DNA of 64,000 nt from Sandaracinaceae bacterium (GTDB lineage: Bacteria > Myxococcota_A > Polyangia > Polyangiales > Sandaracinaceae). The stretch's first letter is position 1, and each line of letters opens with the position of its first letter. Where the stretch lies: positions 1 through 64,000 of the forward strand of contig JAHBWG010000012.1 of the NCBI GenBank assembly GCA_019637095.1. Reading direction: 5' to 3'. The notes beneath the pieces are model-generated. The model searched no databases and had not been told where the DNA came from. It was given only the letters and a program-made list of their open reading frames with translations. Positions 19,053 to 27,300 of this stretch are shown piece after piece. Made by a program: the position numbers and the translations under genes.

Positions 19053-19990
19053 GCGCTCGGAGGCTCGTCCGGCGGTATGGCGCCGGCCTGGCGCAGGTCC
19101 AGGCGCACGCAGGCGCCGCCGAGGTGCGAGCGCGCGAGGGTGACCTCGCCGCCGTGACGCTGCGCGCAGATCCGGACCGAGAACAGGCCGAGCCCGGTGC
19201 CGCTCGCCTTCGTCGTGTAGAACGGCTCGAACGCCGTCGCCTGCTGTTCATCGGTGAAGCCGGGGCCGTCGTCGTGCACCTCGATCCTGGCGCCGTCCAG
19301 CGACGCTCGCACGTGCACTTCGACGCAGCCTCGCTCGCCGGTGGCCTCGGCCGCGTTGATCACGAGGTTCGTGATGACCTGCTCGAAGAGCGACGGGTGG
19401 ACCTCCGCCACGACCGGCGCTTCCCCGACGAGCGTGACCGACCGAGCGCGGACGGACCGGTGCATTCGCACCACGTCGAGTGTCTTCTGCGCGAGCGCGA
19501 CGAGCTCGACGTGGCCGGGCGTCTCGTCCTCGGGCCGGCGCGCGGTCGTCATGCGCTTGGCGAGCCTCGACGCCTGCGCGATCGCGACGTCGAGGTCGTC
19601 GAGCACGGGGCTCGCCGCCAAGCCCGCGGATACCCGGAGCTCCTCGACCCCCACGTTGAGGATGGTCAGCACGTTGTTGAGGTCGTGCGCGACGGTGGCG
19701 GCGAGCAGGCCGGTGTTGGCCTTGCGCTCGGCGCACAGGAGCGCCTCGTGCGCGGTCGCGAGCTCGCGCTGGTGCGCGGCGATCCGCAGCAACGAGGCGC
19801 GACCACCCGCGAACAGCAACGCGGCGGTGACCCCGACGAACACGCAGCCCTTGATGACCTCGACCTGCGTCAGCGCGCCGACGTCGGCAGACGCAGCGGC
19901 GGCGAGGTGCGTCGAGACCGCGATGTAGAGCGCCCCGGTGGCCGCGTAAACGCCCGCCAAGGTCGCGGCATAGACCGTCGGTCTCGACAT
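19049..19990 (-). CDS. Membrane sensor histidine kinase
   Basis: This 313-aa protein has two N-terminal membrane segments (VYAATLAGVYAATGALYIAV and VFVGVTAALLFAGG) with almost no periplasmic domain. A coiled linker leads to the H-box VAHDLNNVLTILNVGVEEL (phosphorylated His), followed by the ATPase N-box NLVINAAEATG, G1 HDDGPGF and G2 GTGLGLFSVRI. It resembles NtrB/AtoS-type kinases that partner NtrC-type regulators. The sigma-54 activator operon lies just downstream on the same strand, so it is the obvious candidate partner (inference). It ends inside the 66-bp palindrome. Confidence 0.93.
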   Translation of the reverse strand: MSRPTVYAATLAGVYAATGALYIAVSTHLAAAASADVGALTQVEVIKGCVFVGVTAALLFAGGRASLLRIAAHQRELATAHEALLCAERKANTGLLAATVAHDLNNVLTILNVGVEELRVSAGLAASPVLDDLDVAIAQASRLAKRMTTARRPEDETPGHVELVALAQKTLDVVRMHRSVRARSVTLVGEAPVVAEVHPSLFEQVITNLVINAAEATGERGCVEVHVRASLDGARIEVHDDGPGFTDEQQATAFEPFYTTKASGTGLGLFSVRICAQRHGGEVTLARSHLGGACVRLDLRQAGAIPPDEPPSA

Positions 19991-20077
19991 CGAGCCAGCT
20001 TCTCCGCGCGGAGGGTCGCACGACGACCGATCCGCGCGAAAGGGGGGCGCGCAGAGCGCAGCGTGGCGAGGCGCTCG

Positions 20078-21634
20078 TCAGGACGGGTCGTCGTCGGCGC
20101 GGAAGAAGCGCACGACGACGGACTTCGCCCACTCCCCCTCGCCGGGCTCGACGAGGATCGCGCCGTCGTAGCGCGCGAGCGCGGCGGTCACGAGGCCCAG
20201 CCCGCGGCTGCGGCGGCGCGAATAGATCTCCTCGCTCGTGAGCTCGTCGGGCGAGGTGTCGCGCACGTGGATGCGCACGGTCTCTTCGCCGGTCGGCTCG
20301 AGCACGGTCTCGACGTCGAGCCCGATGCGGCGCGGCGGCGCGTGGCCGCCGACCGCCAGGATCGCGTTGCGCACGACGTTCTTGAGCACGAGCACGAGAT
20401 CGACGCGGAACACCTCGACCGACGGCGCCGGATCCGGGGAGCGGATCACGACCTCGTCGAGCGGCACCTGTCCCGCCGCGTACTCGGCGCGCACGGCGTC
20501 GACCACGTCGCGGAAGAGCGCGCCATCGACGCGGGTGCGCACGAGGCGGCTCGCGAAGTCCCCGAGCCAGCGGTCGAGCGCCGTCAACGTGGCGTGCGCA
20601 TCTCGGAGCCGGGCGTGCGCGCGCGGTTGGTCGAGCTTGGTCTCGAGCTTCGCGATGCGCTCGATCGCGCGGCCCGCCTCGCGGAAGCGCCGGTCGGTCT
20701 GCCAGAGATCGAGCTCCGGCCCGAGCGCGCGCGTGAACGCGTCGAGGTGTCCGGCCCACGCCTCGGTCAGCGGCTCGCCGCCGTAGAGCCGGCCGCGCAA
20801 GAGATCGACCTGCGCCTCGGTCGCGCCGCCGCGGCCGAGCGCCTCGATCGCGGCGCCGACCGCGCCGATGCGGTGCTTGAGCAGCTCGTGTCGCAGGCTG
20901 CTCACGAGGTAGTGGATCGCGGGGTGCAGCTCCGGCTTGGCGGCGGCGAGCGAGTCGAGCGACTCGCGCCGGGCGCGGGCGCGCACGAGCACGAGGCCGA
21001 CCGCGCCGAGCGCGAGGGCGAGCGCGAGCACGGCGACCGCGAGCGGCCACGTGAGGGTGAGCGCGGGCGCCGACGAGGGCGCCGTGTCGTCCCGCGGCGA
21101 GGTCTCGAGCGGCGAGGCGAACAGGCGCGACGCGTCGGGATCGATCGCGGCGAGCTCCGCGCGGGCCTCGTCGGCGCGCGGATCGTGCGGCACGAACGCG
21201 AGGAACTTCCGGTAGTACTCCGCGGCGCGGATGAAGAGGTGCGGGTTGTCGGGCGCCTGCGTGCCCTGATCGCGGAACGCCCGCGCGAGCGGCAGATAGA
21301 GGACCGGGTCCATCGGCGCGGTGCGCACGGCGCGCTCGAACGTGTCGCGCGCGTCCGCGTCGCCCGCCTCGACGCGCTCGATGCCCTCGCGGTAGAGCGG
21401 TTCGGCCTCGGCGAGCAGGCGGTGCGCCTCGCGACCCTCCGGGGTCGCCGGATCGATCTCACGCCAGGCCTGGAAGGCGGCCGGGTCGCGGTCGATGTGC
21501 CAGCGCGCGCGCGCGTCGGCCCAGCGCGCCGCGACGCTCGGCCCCGCGTCGGACGTCTCCGTGTCGGCGCACCCGGCGAGCACGAGGACACCGAGCGCGG
21601 CGGCGACGCGCCACGGGCGAGGCGACGGACGCAT
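20078..21634 (-). CDS. Lipoprotein-type TPR protein with membrane segment and histidine-kinase-like C-terminus
   Basis: This 518-aa protein begins RPSPRPWRVAAALGVLVLAG, with a lipobox cysteine next. A TPR-like region (about 30-170; RTAPMDPVLYLPLARAFRDQ) and one membrane segment (about 195-220) follow. The cytoplasmic part has an H-box-like SSLRHELLKHRIGAVGAAIE, an N-box-like LVLVLKNVVRNAILA and a G2-like SRGLGLV. It is therefore a plausible histidine kinase with a lipid-anchored periplasmic TPR sensor. An upstream in-frame ATG at 21646 adds four residues. Its first 149 codons and 5' flank are duplicated 7.6 kb away. Upstream lies a copied 3' end of the carboxylase gene, which suggests it was once the gene after the carboxylase. 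Confidence 0.85.
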   Translation of the reverse strand: MRPSPRPWRVAAALGVLVLAGCADTETSDAGPSVAARWADARARWHIDRDPAAFQAWREIDPATPEGREAHRLLAEAEPLYREGIERVEAGDADARDTFERAVRTAPMDPVLYLPLARAFRDQGTQAPDNPHLFIRAAEYYRKFLAFVPHDPRADEARAELAAIDPDASRLFASPLETSPRDDTAPSSAPALTLTWPLAVAVLALALALGAVGLVLVRARARRESLDSLAAAKPELHPAIHYLVSSLRHELLKHRIGAVGAAIEALGRGGATEAQVDLLRGRLYGGEPLTEAWAGHLDAFTRALGPELDLWQTDRRFREAGRAIERIAKLETKLDQPRAHARLRDAHATLTALDRWLGDFASRLVRTRVDGALFRDVVDAVRAEYAAGQVPLDEVVIRSPDPAPSVEVFRVDLVLVLKNVVRNAILAVGGHAPPRRIGLDVETVLEPTGEETVRIHVRDTSPDELTSEEIYSRRRSRGLGLVTAALARYDGAILVEPGEGEWAKSVVVRFFRADDDPS

Positions 21635-21842
21635 GGCGTGGCCCACGGTACCCCGTTCGGTGGCCGTTGGGCCCGGGACCTTGGGCGGGCCGCGCGTTCA
21701 GCCCGCTGGACCACGCGCGCGCAGCGCGTCCACCACCCAGCCGACGTGGCGCCCGCGCGCCTCGCCGACCCCGTGCTCGCGAAGCACGTCGTGCGCGAGG
21801 ATCCAGCGGTGCTCCGCGAGGTTCGTCTGGAACGGCTGGCCC
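21188..21842. repeat. Left copy (A) of a duplicated segment: kinase 5' part plus carboxylase 3' end
   Basis: Positions 21188-21712 match 28765-29289 almost base for base and in the same orientation. Positions 21709-21842 match 31942-32075 (the 3' end of the carboxylase gene) with two mismatches by eye. This copy keeps the intact kinase gene and the carboxylase stop codon. Confidence 0.9.
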
Positions 21843-21901
21843 ACCTCCTCCCCGACGGGGTCATCGACGCGCTCGAGGTACGGACCTTGGTTCGCCGTCA
21901 T
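21698..21901 (-). pseudogene. 67-codon ORF made from a copied carboxylase tail
   Basis: The frame runs from an ATG at 21901, which overlaps the TGA of the upstream unknown gene (ATGA), to the TGA at 21698. From codon about 21 it encodes GQPFQTNLAEHRWILAHDVL and the rest of the carboxylase C-terminus (GRHVGWVVDALRARG), ending with what is probably the original carboxylase stop. The first 20 residues (MTANQGPYLERVDDPVGEEV) are unrelated to the carboxylase. It is most simply an orphaned gene end left by insertion of the accessory DNA. It could be expressed through coupling, but no function is proposed. Confidence 0.7.
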
Positions 21902-22782
21902 GCCGCGTCCTCCGCGGTGGTGGTCGCGAGCGCGAGCGGCCCCACGCAGAGCGCGGCGCGGGCAAAGCGCTCCGCGAGGGCGCGCCCGCGCGCCGCCTCG
22001 AGTCGGCCCGAGGTGGCGAGCCGACCGTAGAGCCGCGCGCAGCCCGTGAGCAGCGCGCAGGCCGCCAGACGGTCCGACGCGTTGGTCGCCCCCTCGAGCA
22101 CGTCGGCGACCACGCGGTCCGGGTCGAGCGCGCCCATCGGGGGTGCTTCGCTCGGCCCATGCTGTGCGGTGACCTGCCGTACCAGGAGATCGACGACGAA
22201 GCGGCCGCCCAGCCCGAGGTCGGCGACCGCCTCGTCGAGCTCGCGCGCGAGCGCCTCGCGGTCGTGCGGCGCGCACCGGTATTCGGTCACGTGGCGCGCA
22301 CGCCGGGTCGGCCGCCCGTACGCGCTGCGCGCCTCGTCGATCTTCGTATGAAGCACGTCGCGTTGCCAGTCGTCGAGGTCACCGCGGCCGCGCAGCCAGG
22401 TCACGACCCGATCCAGGAGCTGGTGTGCGCGCGCGTTCGAGAAGCCCTCGAAGTCGCTCATGAAGAGCTCGCGGCTCGCCATCAGCACCCAGCCGCCACC
22501 GAGGAAGTCGGTCCAGCTCCCGACGCGGCGCAGCAAGATGACCAGCGCCTCGACGTTGCGCGCCGCGGCGGGGCTCGGCCGCTCCGCGACGAAGGTCTCG
22601 GCGACCTGCCGCCAGTCGCTCCACTGAGTGCGCGCCATCCCAGCGTGGCCGGCGATCCGCGCGGCATGCGGCTCGCGTCCCCGCGTCGGCTTCGGGATGC
22701 GCTGCCGCGCCCGCTCCCGCCTTCGCGCCCGCTGCCGCTCCCGCCTCTGCCGCCTCCGCTGCCGCGTCTCTTTCCGCTTCAT
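21898..22782 (-). CDS. Unknown protein with a strongly basic N-terminus, divergent from the defence-like operon
   Basis: This 294-aa protein starts at ATG 22782 with about 47 residues dominated by Arg and Lys (MKRKETRQRRRQRRERQRAR). A shorter form could start at MARTQWSDWRQ (about 22638). The body is helical with two recognisable stretches (LVILLRRVGSWTDFLGGGWV and ELFMSDFEGFSNARAHQLLD). No family was recognised. The basic tail suggests nucleic-acid binding if it is real. It lies within the accessory segment between repeat copies A and B and is transcribed away from the AlbA_2/STAND operon, so it may be a regulator or third component (inference). Confidence 0.65.
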   Translation of the reverse strand: MKRKETRQRRRQRRERQRARRRERARQRIPKPTRGREPHAARIAGHAGMARTQWSDWRQVAETFVAERPSPAAARNVEALVILLRRVGSWTDFLGGGWVLMASRELFMSDFEGFSNARAHQLLDRVVTWLRGRGDLDDWQRDVLHTKIDEARSAYGRPTRRARHVTEYRCAPHDREALARELDEAVADLGLGGRFVVDLLVRQVTAQHGPSEAPPMGALDPDRVVADVLEGATNASDRLAACALLTGCARLYGRLATSGRLEAARGRALAERFARAALCVGPLALATTTAEDAA

Positions 22783-23204
22783 GCCCGGCCTATCGGGACA
22801 GCCCGCGCGCGGTTTCCTGTGCGTCGGGGAAGCCCACGTCCCGCGCATGGAGCTGCACACCCGCTCGTCCTGGAGCCACGTCGCGCGCGGCACGAAGGTG
22901 ATGCTCTCTGCGGGGTGGCGCGCCGACGAGCACGCCTTCCACTTGCTCGGACCGGCGACCTACATGAAGCACGAGGGCGAGCTGCCGATGGCAACCACCT
23001 GGCGGCTCGATCATCCCTCGCCGGGCGACCTCTTCAGCGCGTTCCCGGCGGCCGTCGCGTGGGGGGCGGGGCGGCGGGGCCGATCGGCGCGGTCTGCCGT
23101 GATCCTCCCCACCCGCGACGTTCGGGCGAACCGCGAGCCCCGAACGGAGAGCCGCGAAGGCCGCGTCCCCGAGCGGCGCGCGCTATGCTCGCGCCGAGGC
23201 CGGT
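22783..23204. other. 422-bp divergent intergenic region
   Basis: This region separates the unknown minus-strand gene from the AlbA_2/STAND operon. Open frames cross it, but none has a convincing start or family resemblance. A TATGCT hexamer at 23184-23189 could be a -10 box for the operon, without a clear -35 box. It probably holds the promoters for both directions. Confidence 0.5.
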
Positions 23205-24377
23205 ATGGCAGATCTGGACGAGCTGCTGCGCGCGATCGAGGCCGGGGAGGACGCACACCTCGAGCTGAAGAGCGTCGCGCGCGCGCCGGGCAACCTCCCC
23301 GACAAGGACGACGTCGCCAAGGCCCTCTGCGCCTTCGCGAACGCGGGTGGCGGGCGGCTGGTCTTGGGCGTGGAGGACGACGGGACCGTCACGGGCATCG
23401 GCGATCGCACCGCGGGCGATCAGCTCCAACGCCACGTCGCTCAGATCGCGCGCGACCTCGTGCCGCCGCTCTTCGTCGACCAGGCGCTCGTCATGCACGA
23501 AGGCGCGCGCCTCCTCGTCGTGACGGTGCCCGCGTTCCTCCCCGAGCGGCCCTTCAAGTCGCGGCACCGGCTCTACATCCGAGACCACAACCAGTCGCGA
23601 GAGATGACGCGCGAGGAGGAGGTGCGCGCGTATACCTCGGTCGAGCGGGTGAGCTTCGACGAGCAGTCGATCGATCGCACGACGCTCGACGACCTCGATC
23701 TCGCCGAGGTCTCGGCGACCTTCCGCGCGGCCTATCCGTCGTACCGCGAGGAGAACCGCATGGCGCACCTGCGCGCCGCGCACTGCGTCGCGGGGCGGCA
23801 CCTGACGGTGACCGGCGCGCTCCTCTTCACCGCGAGCCCGACCACCTGGATCCGCGGCGCGTTCGTGAACGCGCTCCAGTTCCCTGGGACCGTCAGCTCG
23901 ACCACCGTCGTCGCGAGCGAGCGCATCGAGGGCCCGCTGCGCCACCAGCTCGCGCGCACAGTCGACTTCATCGTCGCGCGGGTCGGCGACCCGTCCGCGC
24001 GGAGCGACGTCGTGCGGCAGCCGGCCGGGATACGGCGCGCGGTGTGGGTAGAGGCCGTCGCGAACGCGCTCCAGCATCGGGACTACCGCTCCCCCTCGAC
24101 AACGCGCGTCTTCGTGTTCGCGGATCGCGTCGAGATCATCAACCCCGGCGAGCTGCTGAACCGCCTCACCGTCGAGGGCGTCCGGCTCGCCGGCACCTCC
24201 CAGCTCCGGAACCCGAACCTCGCGGCTGTGCTCGCCCGTGCGGGTCAGCGCGACAACGCGGGGCTCGGGGTGCCGGAGATCTTTCAAGCGGTCGTCGAGC
24301 TCGGCCTGCCGGAGCCACAGATCCGCGTCGCGCACGGCGAGTTCGCGCTCACCGTGCCGCTTCCGCCGGGGCCATGA
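23205..24377 (+). CDS. AlbA_2 (Schlafen-type) protein with C-terminal GHKL-like domain
   Basis: This 390-aa protein has the N-terminal AlbA_2 signature: DAHLELKSVARAPGN (with the family Glu-x-Lys), ALCAFANAGGGRLVLGVEDD and GTVTGIGDR. The C-terminal half carries AVWVEAVANALQHRDYRSPS, DRVEIINPGELL, then LRNPNLAAVLARAG and GLGVPEIFQAV. This is the COG2865/HATPase_c_4-type arrangement of so-called RecG-like transcription regulators. AlbA_2 domains relate to Schlafen RNase/nucleic-acid-binding domains and are frequent in phage-defence loci. The TGA overlaps the ATG of the next gene (ATGA), so the two proteins are made together. Whether it acts as an effector, regulator or sensor here cannot be read from the sequence. 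Confidence 0.92.
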   Translation: MADLDELLRAIEAGEDAHLELKSVARAPGNLPDKDDVAKALCAFANAGGGRLVLGVEDDGTVTGIGDRTAGDQLQRHVAQIARDLVPPLFVDQALVMHEGARLLVVTVPAFLPERPFKSRHRLYIRDHNQSREMTREEEVRAYTSVERVSFDEQSIDRTTLDDLDLAEVSATFRAAYPSYREENRMAHLRAAHCVAGRHLTVTGALLFTASPTTWIRGAFVNALQFPGTVSSTTVVASERIEGPLRHQLARTVDFIVARVGDPSARSDVVRQPAGIRRAVWVEAVANALQHRDYRSPSTTRVFVFADRVEIINPGELLNRLTVEGVRLAGTSQLRNPNLAAVLARAGQRDNAGLGVPEIFQAVVELGLPEPQIRVAHGEFALTVPLPPGP

Positions 24378-27300
24378 CGAGCCAAGTACGCGCCAACGCA
24401 CGCACCGCAGAAGCGGCGCTCCTCGCCGTGCGCAGCGACGCGGCGCGAGAGCGCGACGTCGTGGACGTCTTCCGCCGGCTCGGCCACCTCGACCCCGAGC
24501 GCGACGGGGACTGCCTCGTCGCGCTCGTGACCGGTACGCGGGACGCCACGGCCGCGCAGCGCTGCCTCGAGCTCGCCGTCGCGATCCGTGACGCGCTGCT
24601 CCTCGAGGGAGCGAGCGCCGGCGTCGCGTGCGAGCTGCTCGCCACCCTGCGACACGACGGGCCCGCGCGGGTGGCGCGCGAGCGCGTCGTCGAGTGGGCG
24701 CGCCGCTGGGACGCGCAGATCACGGTGACCGGCGGCTTCGCGGGCGTCCGCGTCGACCACCGGCTCGAGCCGGTCCCCGGCGCCTTGCTCGCGCTCCATG
24801 CGCTCACGCGGTCGGACGTGCCCGTGCTGCCCCCGCTCGGGCGCTGGGTCGCTCCCTTGGGGGGGCGGTGCTGGCTCGAGGGCGGGCTCCTGGCGAGCGT
24901 CCCGCGAGGCGCGCTCGACGTCGCCGAGCTGGTGCGATGGGGCTCGAGCGCGCGGCGCGTCCTGATCGTCGCCGACGCGTGGCGGGGCAAGACGTACGTC
25001 GCGCGGCGGCTCTACGCCGCGCTGTCGGCCGCGGGCGGAGCGGTCCACGCGACGTGGCTCGAGGACCGCGTCCCCGCCTGGCCGCCGCGCGGTTTCTTCG
25101 ACGATCCGTCGCAGGCGTCGCGCGTCTGGATCGTCGACGCCGCCGACGAGTGGCTCCACCGGCGCGAGCGGCTCGACGCCCTCGACCTGACGCGCGCGGA
25201 TCTCTTGACCCTCGTCTTCGCGCGCAAGGACGACTCGTACGAGGCGCTCCAGAGCTGGCTCGACCCGACCGAGGTCGTCGAGCTCCTCCCGCTCACGCGC
25301 GAGCAGCTCACGGAGCTCTGCGACGGCGACGACGAGACCGCGCGCCGAGTCACCGAGCGCGCCCGCGCGATCGTCGGCCACGCGCAGGCCGCCCTCTCGC
25401 CTGCCGAGCTGCTGCGGCTCGCGCACCACGACGGGTCGACGCTGCCGGAGCTTCGGATCGAGATCGTCCGCGCGCGCTGCACCGAGCCGCGAGGCGCGGA
25501 GCCGCCGCCCGCGCACCCGGCGCAGGCGTTCGAGGCGGCCAAACGGCTGGCGGCGGCGGCGACGTTCTCCGGGACGGCGGAGGTCCGCTTCGGCGCCGGG
25601 ACGGTGGGCTTCTTCGCGGCCGAGGCGATCGACGACGCGCTCTGGGACGCTGCGCGGGCGCTCGAGCGCAGCCGCGTGCTCGTCCCGAGGGGCGAGGCGT
25701 TCCGCTTCGCCGCGCTCCACCTCGCGGAGGACCTCGCCGCGCTCGCCGTCGTCGACGCCCTCCCTACGCCCGATGGGGCGAGCGACGATCGCGCGCGCAC
25801 GCTCGACGAGGCGGGCCTGCGCAACCTGTTTTCCGACGGGCTCGGTCTGCGCCCCGACCTGTCGCGTGTGTGGGAGCGCGTTCGGGAGATGCGACCCGAC
25901 GTGGAGCGATCGCGAGCCGCCTTCGACATCGACGAGGCGGCGGCGCTCGCGCTCTACGAGCGGCTCGAGGCGCGCGCGGCGGCGCACCCGAAGACGGCGA
26001 GCGACCTGCCGTTCGATCTCGCTCGCGCGCTCGGGGGGGATCGCGTGAAGGCGCGCGCGCGAGCGGTGCTCGAAGAGGCCAGCCCTGACCCCGGCCGCCT
26101 CGAGCTCGCGCTCGTGACCGCGCTGCTCTGCGATTGGAAGGATCTGGCGGGACCGGCCGCACGGTGGGCCATGGCGTCCACCCTGCGTCTCGACGCTCGG
26201 GAGTACGCGCTCTGGATCGCGCTGGCCGGAGTGCGCCAAGGCGGTGACGATCTCTGGGAGTCGCTCGGCGCGGTCGCGGATGCCCTCTTCGCGGAGCTCG
26301 ACGAGCTGCCTGCATTGGAGGAGCCGAGCCCCGAGCTCCCCTGGGGTCATGATGACCGAGATCCCTTCGACGACCCGCGCGTGCCGCAGACGGAGACGCG
26401 AATCTCGATGCTCGAGCGTGTCACGCACGCGCTCCTGTGGGCGGATCGCATCGGCGCGCTCGAGGCGGCGCGTCGCGTCCCATGGGGACGAGGGCCGGGC
26501 CATGCTCGCGACGAGATCGCGGCCGAGCTTCACACCCGGCTCACCGTCGACGAGGCCCGCGCCGTGCTCGATGCGCTCGCACAGCCCGTCGTCCCGCGGC
26601 ACGTTCGGGTGCTCGCCAACCGCGCCTGTGAGCTCTTCCTCGAGCACCTGCCCGACCCGCTGGACAGAGACGACGAGCGTCGCCTCCTGGCGATCACGGA
26701 GCGCCTGCACCTCGCCTCGAGCTCCGTGCAGGATCGACTGTTCGACATCGCGCGGCAGCGTGCGATCGTGCGCCGAACCATCTTCGAGCGTCACACGCTC
26801 GCGACCGGGCAGGACGCCGTGGCGCTCGAGCGCTCGTCCGAGGAGCTCGCATGGCTGCTCGGGCTCGCCGGGCGGTTGCCGGGGGAGTGGCCGTGGAGCC
26901 TCGTCGACGGGATCGCGGGCCTCGTGCTCGACCTCGACGAGCGGCTCCACGAGGTCGAGCGAGCCCGCGCGCTCCTCGAGGCGCGTGGCCTCGGCCATCG
27001 CGTCGAGGCCCTCCAGACGACCCGGCGCGAGCGCTCGGAGCAGCTCGAGCGCTGGCGCGAAGCGGATCGTGCGCGCCCGGCCCGGCACCCGCCCGTTCGG
27101 ATCGAGCACTGGCTCGAGCGCCTGGCGGAGGAGTCGATCGCCGCCTCGGAGAGGCTCTGGCGAGTGGGCGCGATCCTCGCCGGCCACACGTCGAAGATCG
27201 CAGGCAGGCTCGACGACCTCGGCGTCGACGCGCAGCGTCGCTTCGTCGAGTCGACCCGCGACGCCCTGGTCGAGGCCACGCCCACAGCCTGGCCGCGCAC

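Noticed and set aside
22847-23100. Possible small gene starting MELHTRSSWSHVARG
   Set aside because: It looks somewhat protein-like but has no stop before the AlbA_2 gene in that frame, no ribosome site and no recognisable family.
22628-24373. In-frame upstream extension of the STAND-like protein (open from 22628)
   Set aside because: The extension reads out of frame through the whole AlbA_2 gene and through low-complexity DNA. The ATG overlapping the AlbA_2 stop is the natural start.
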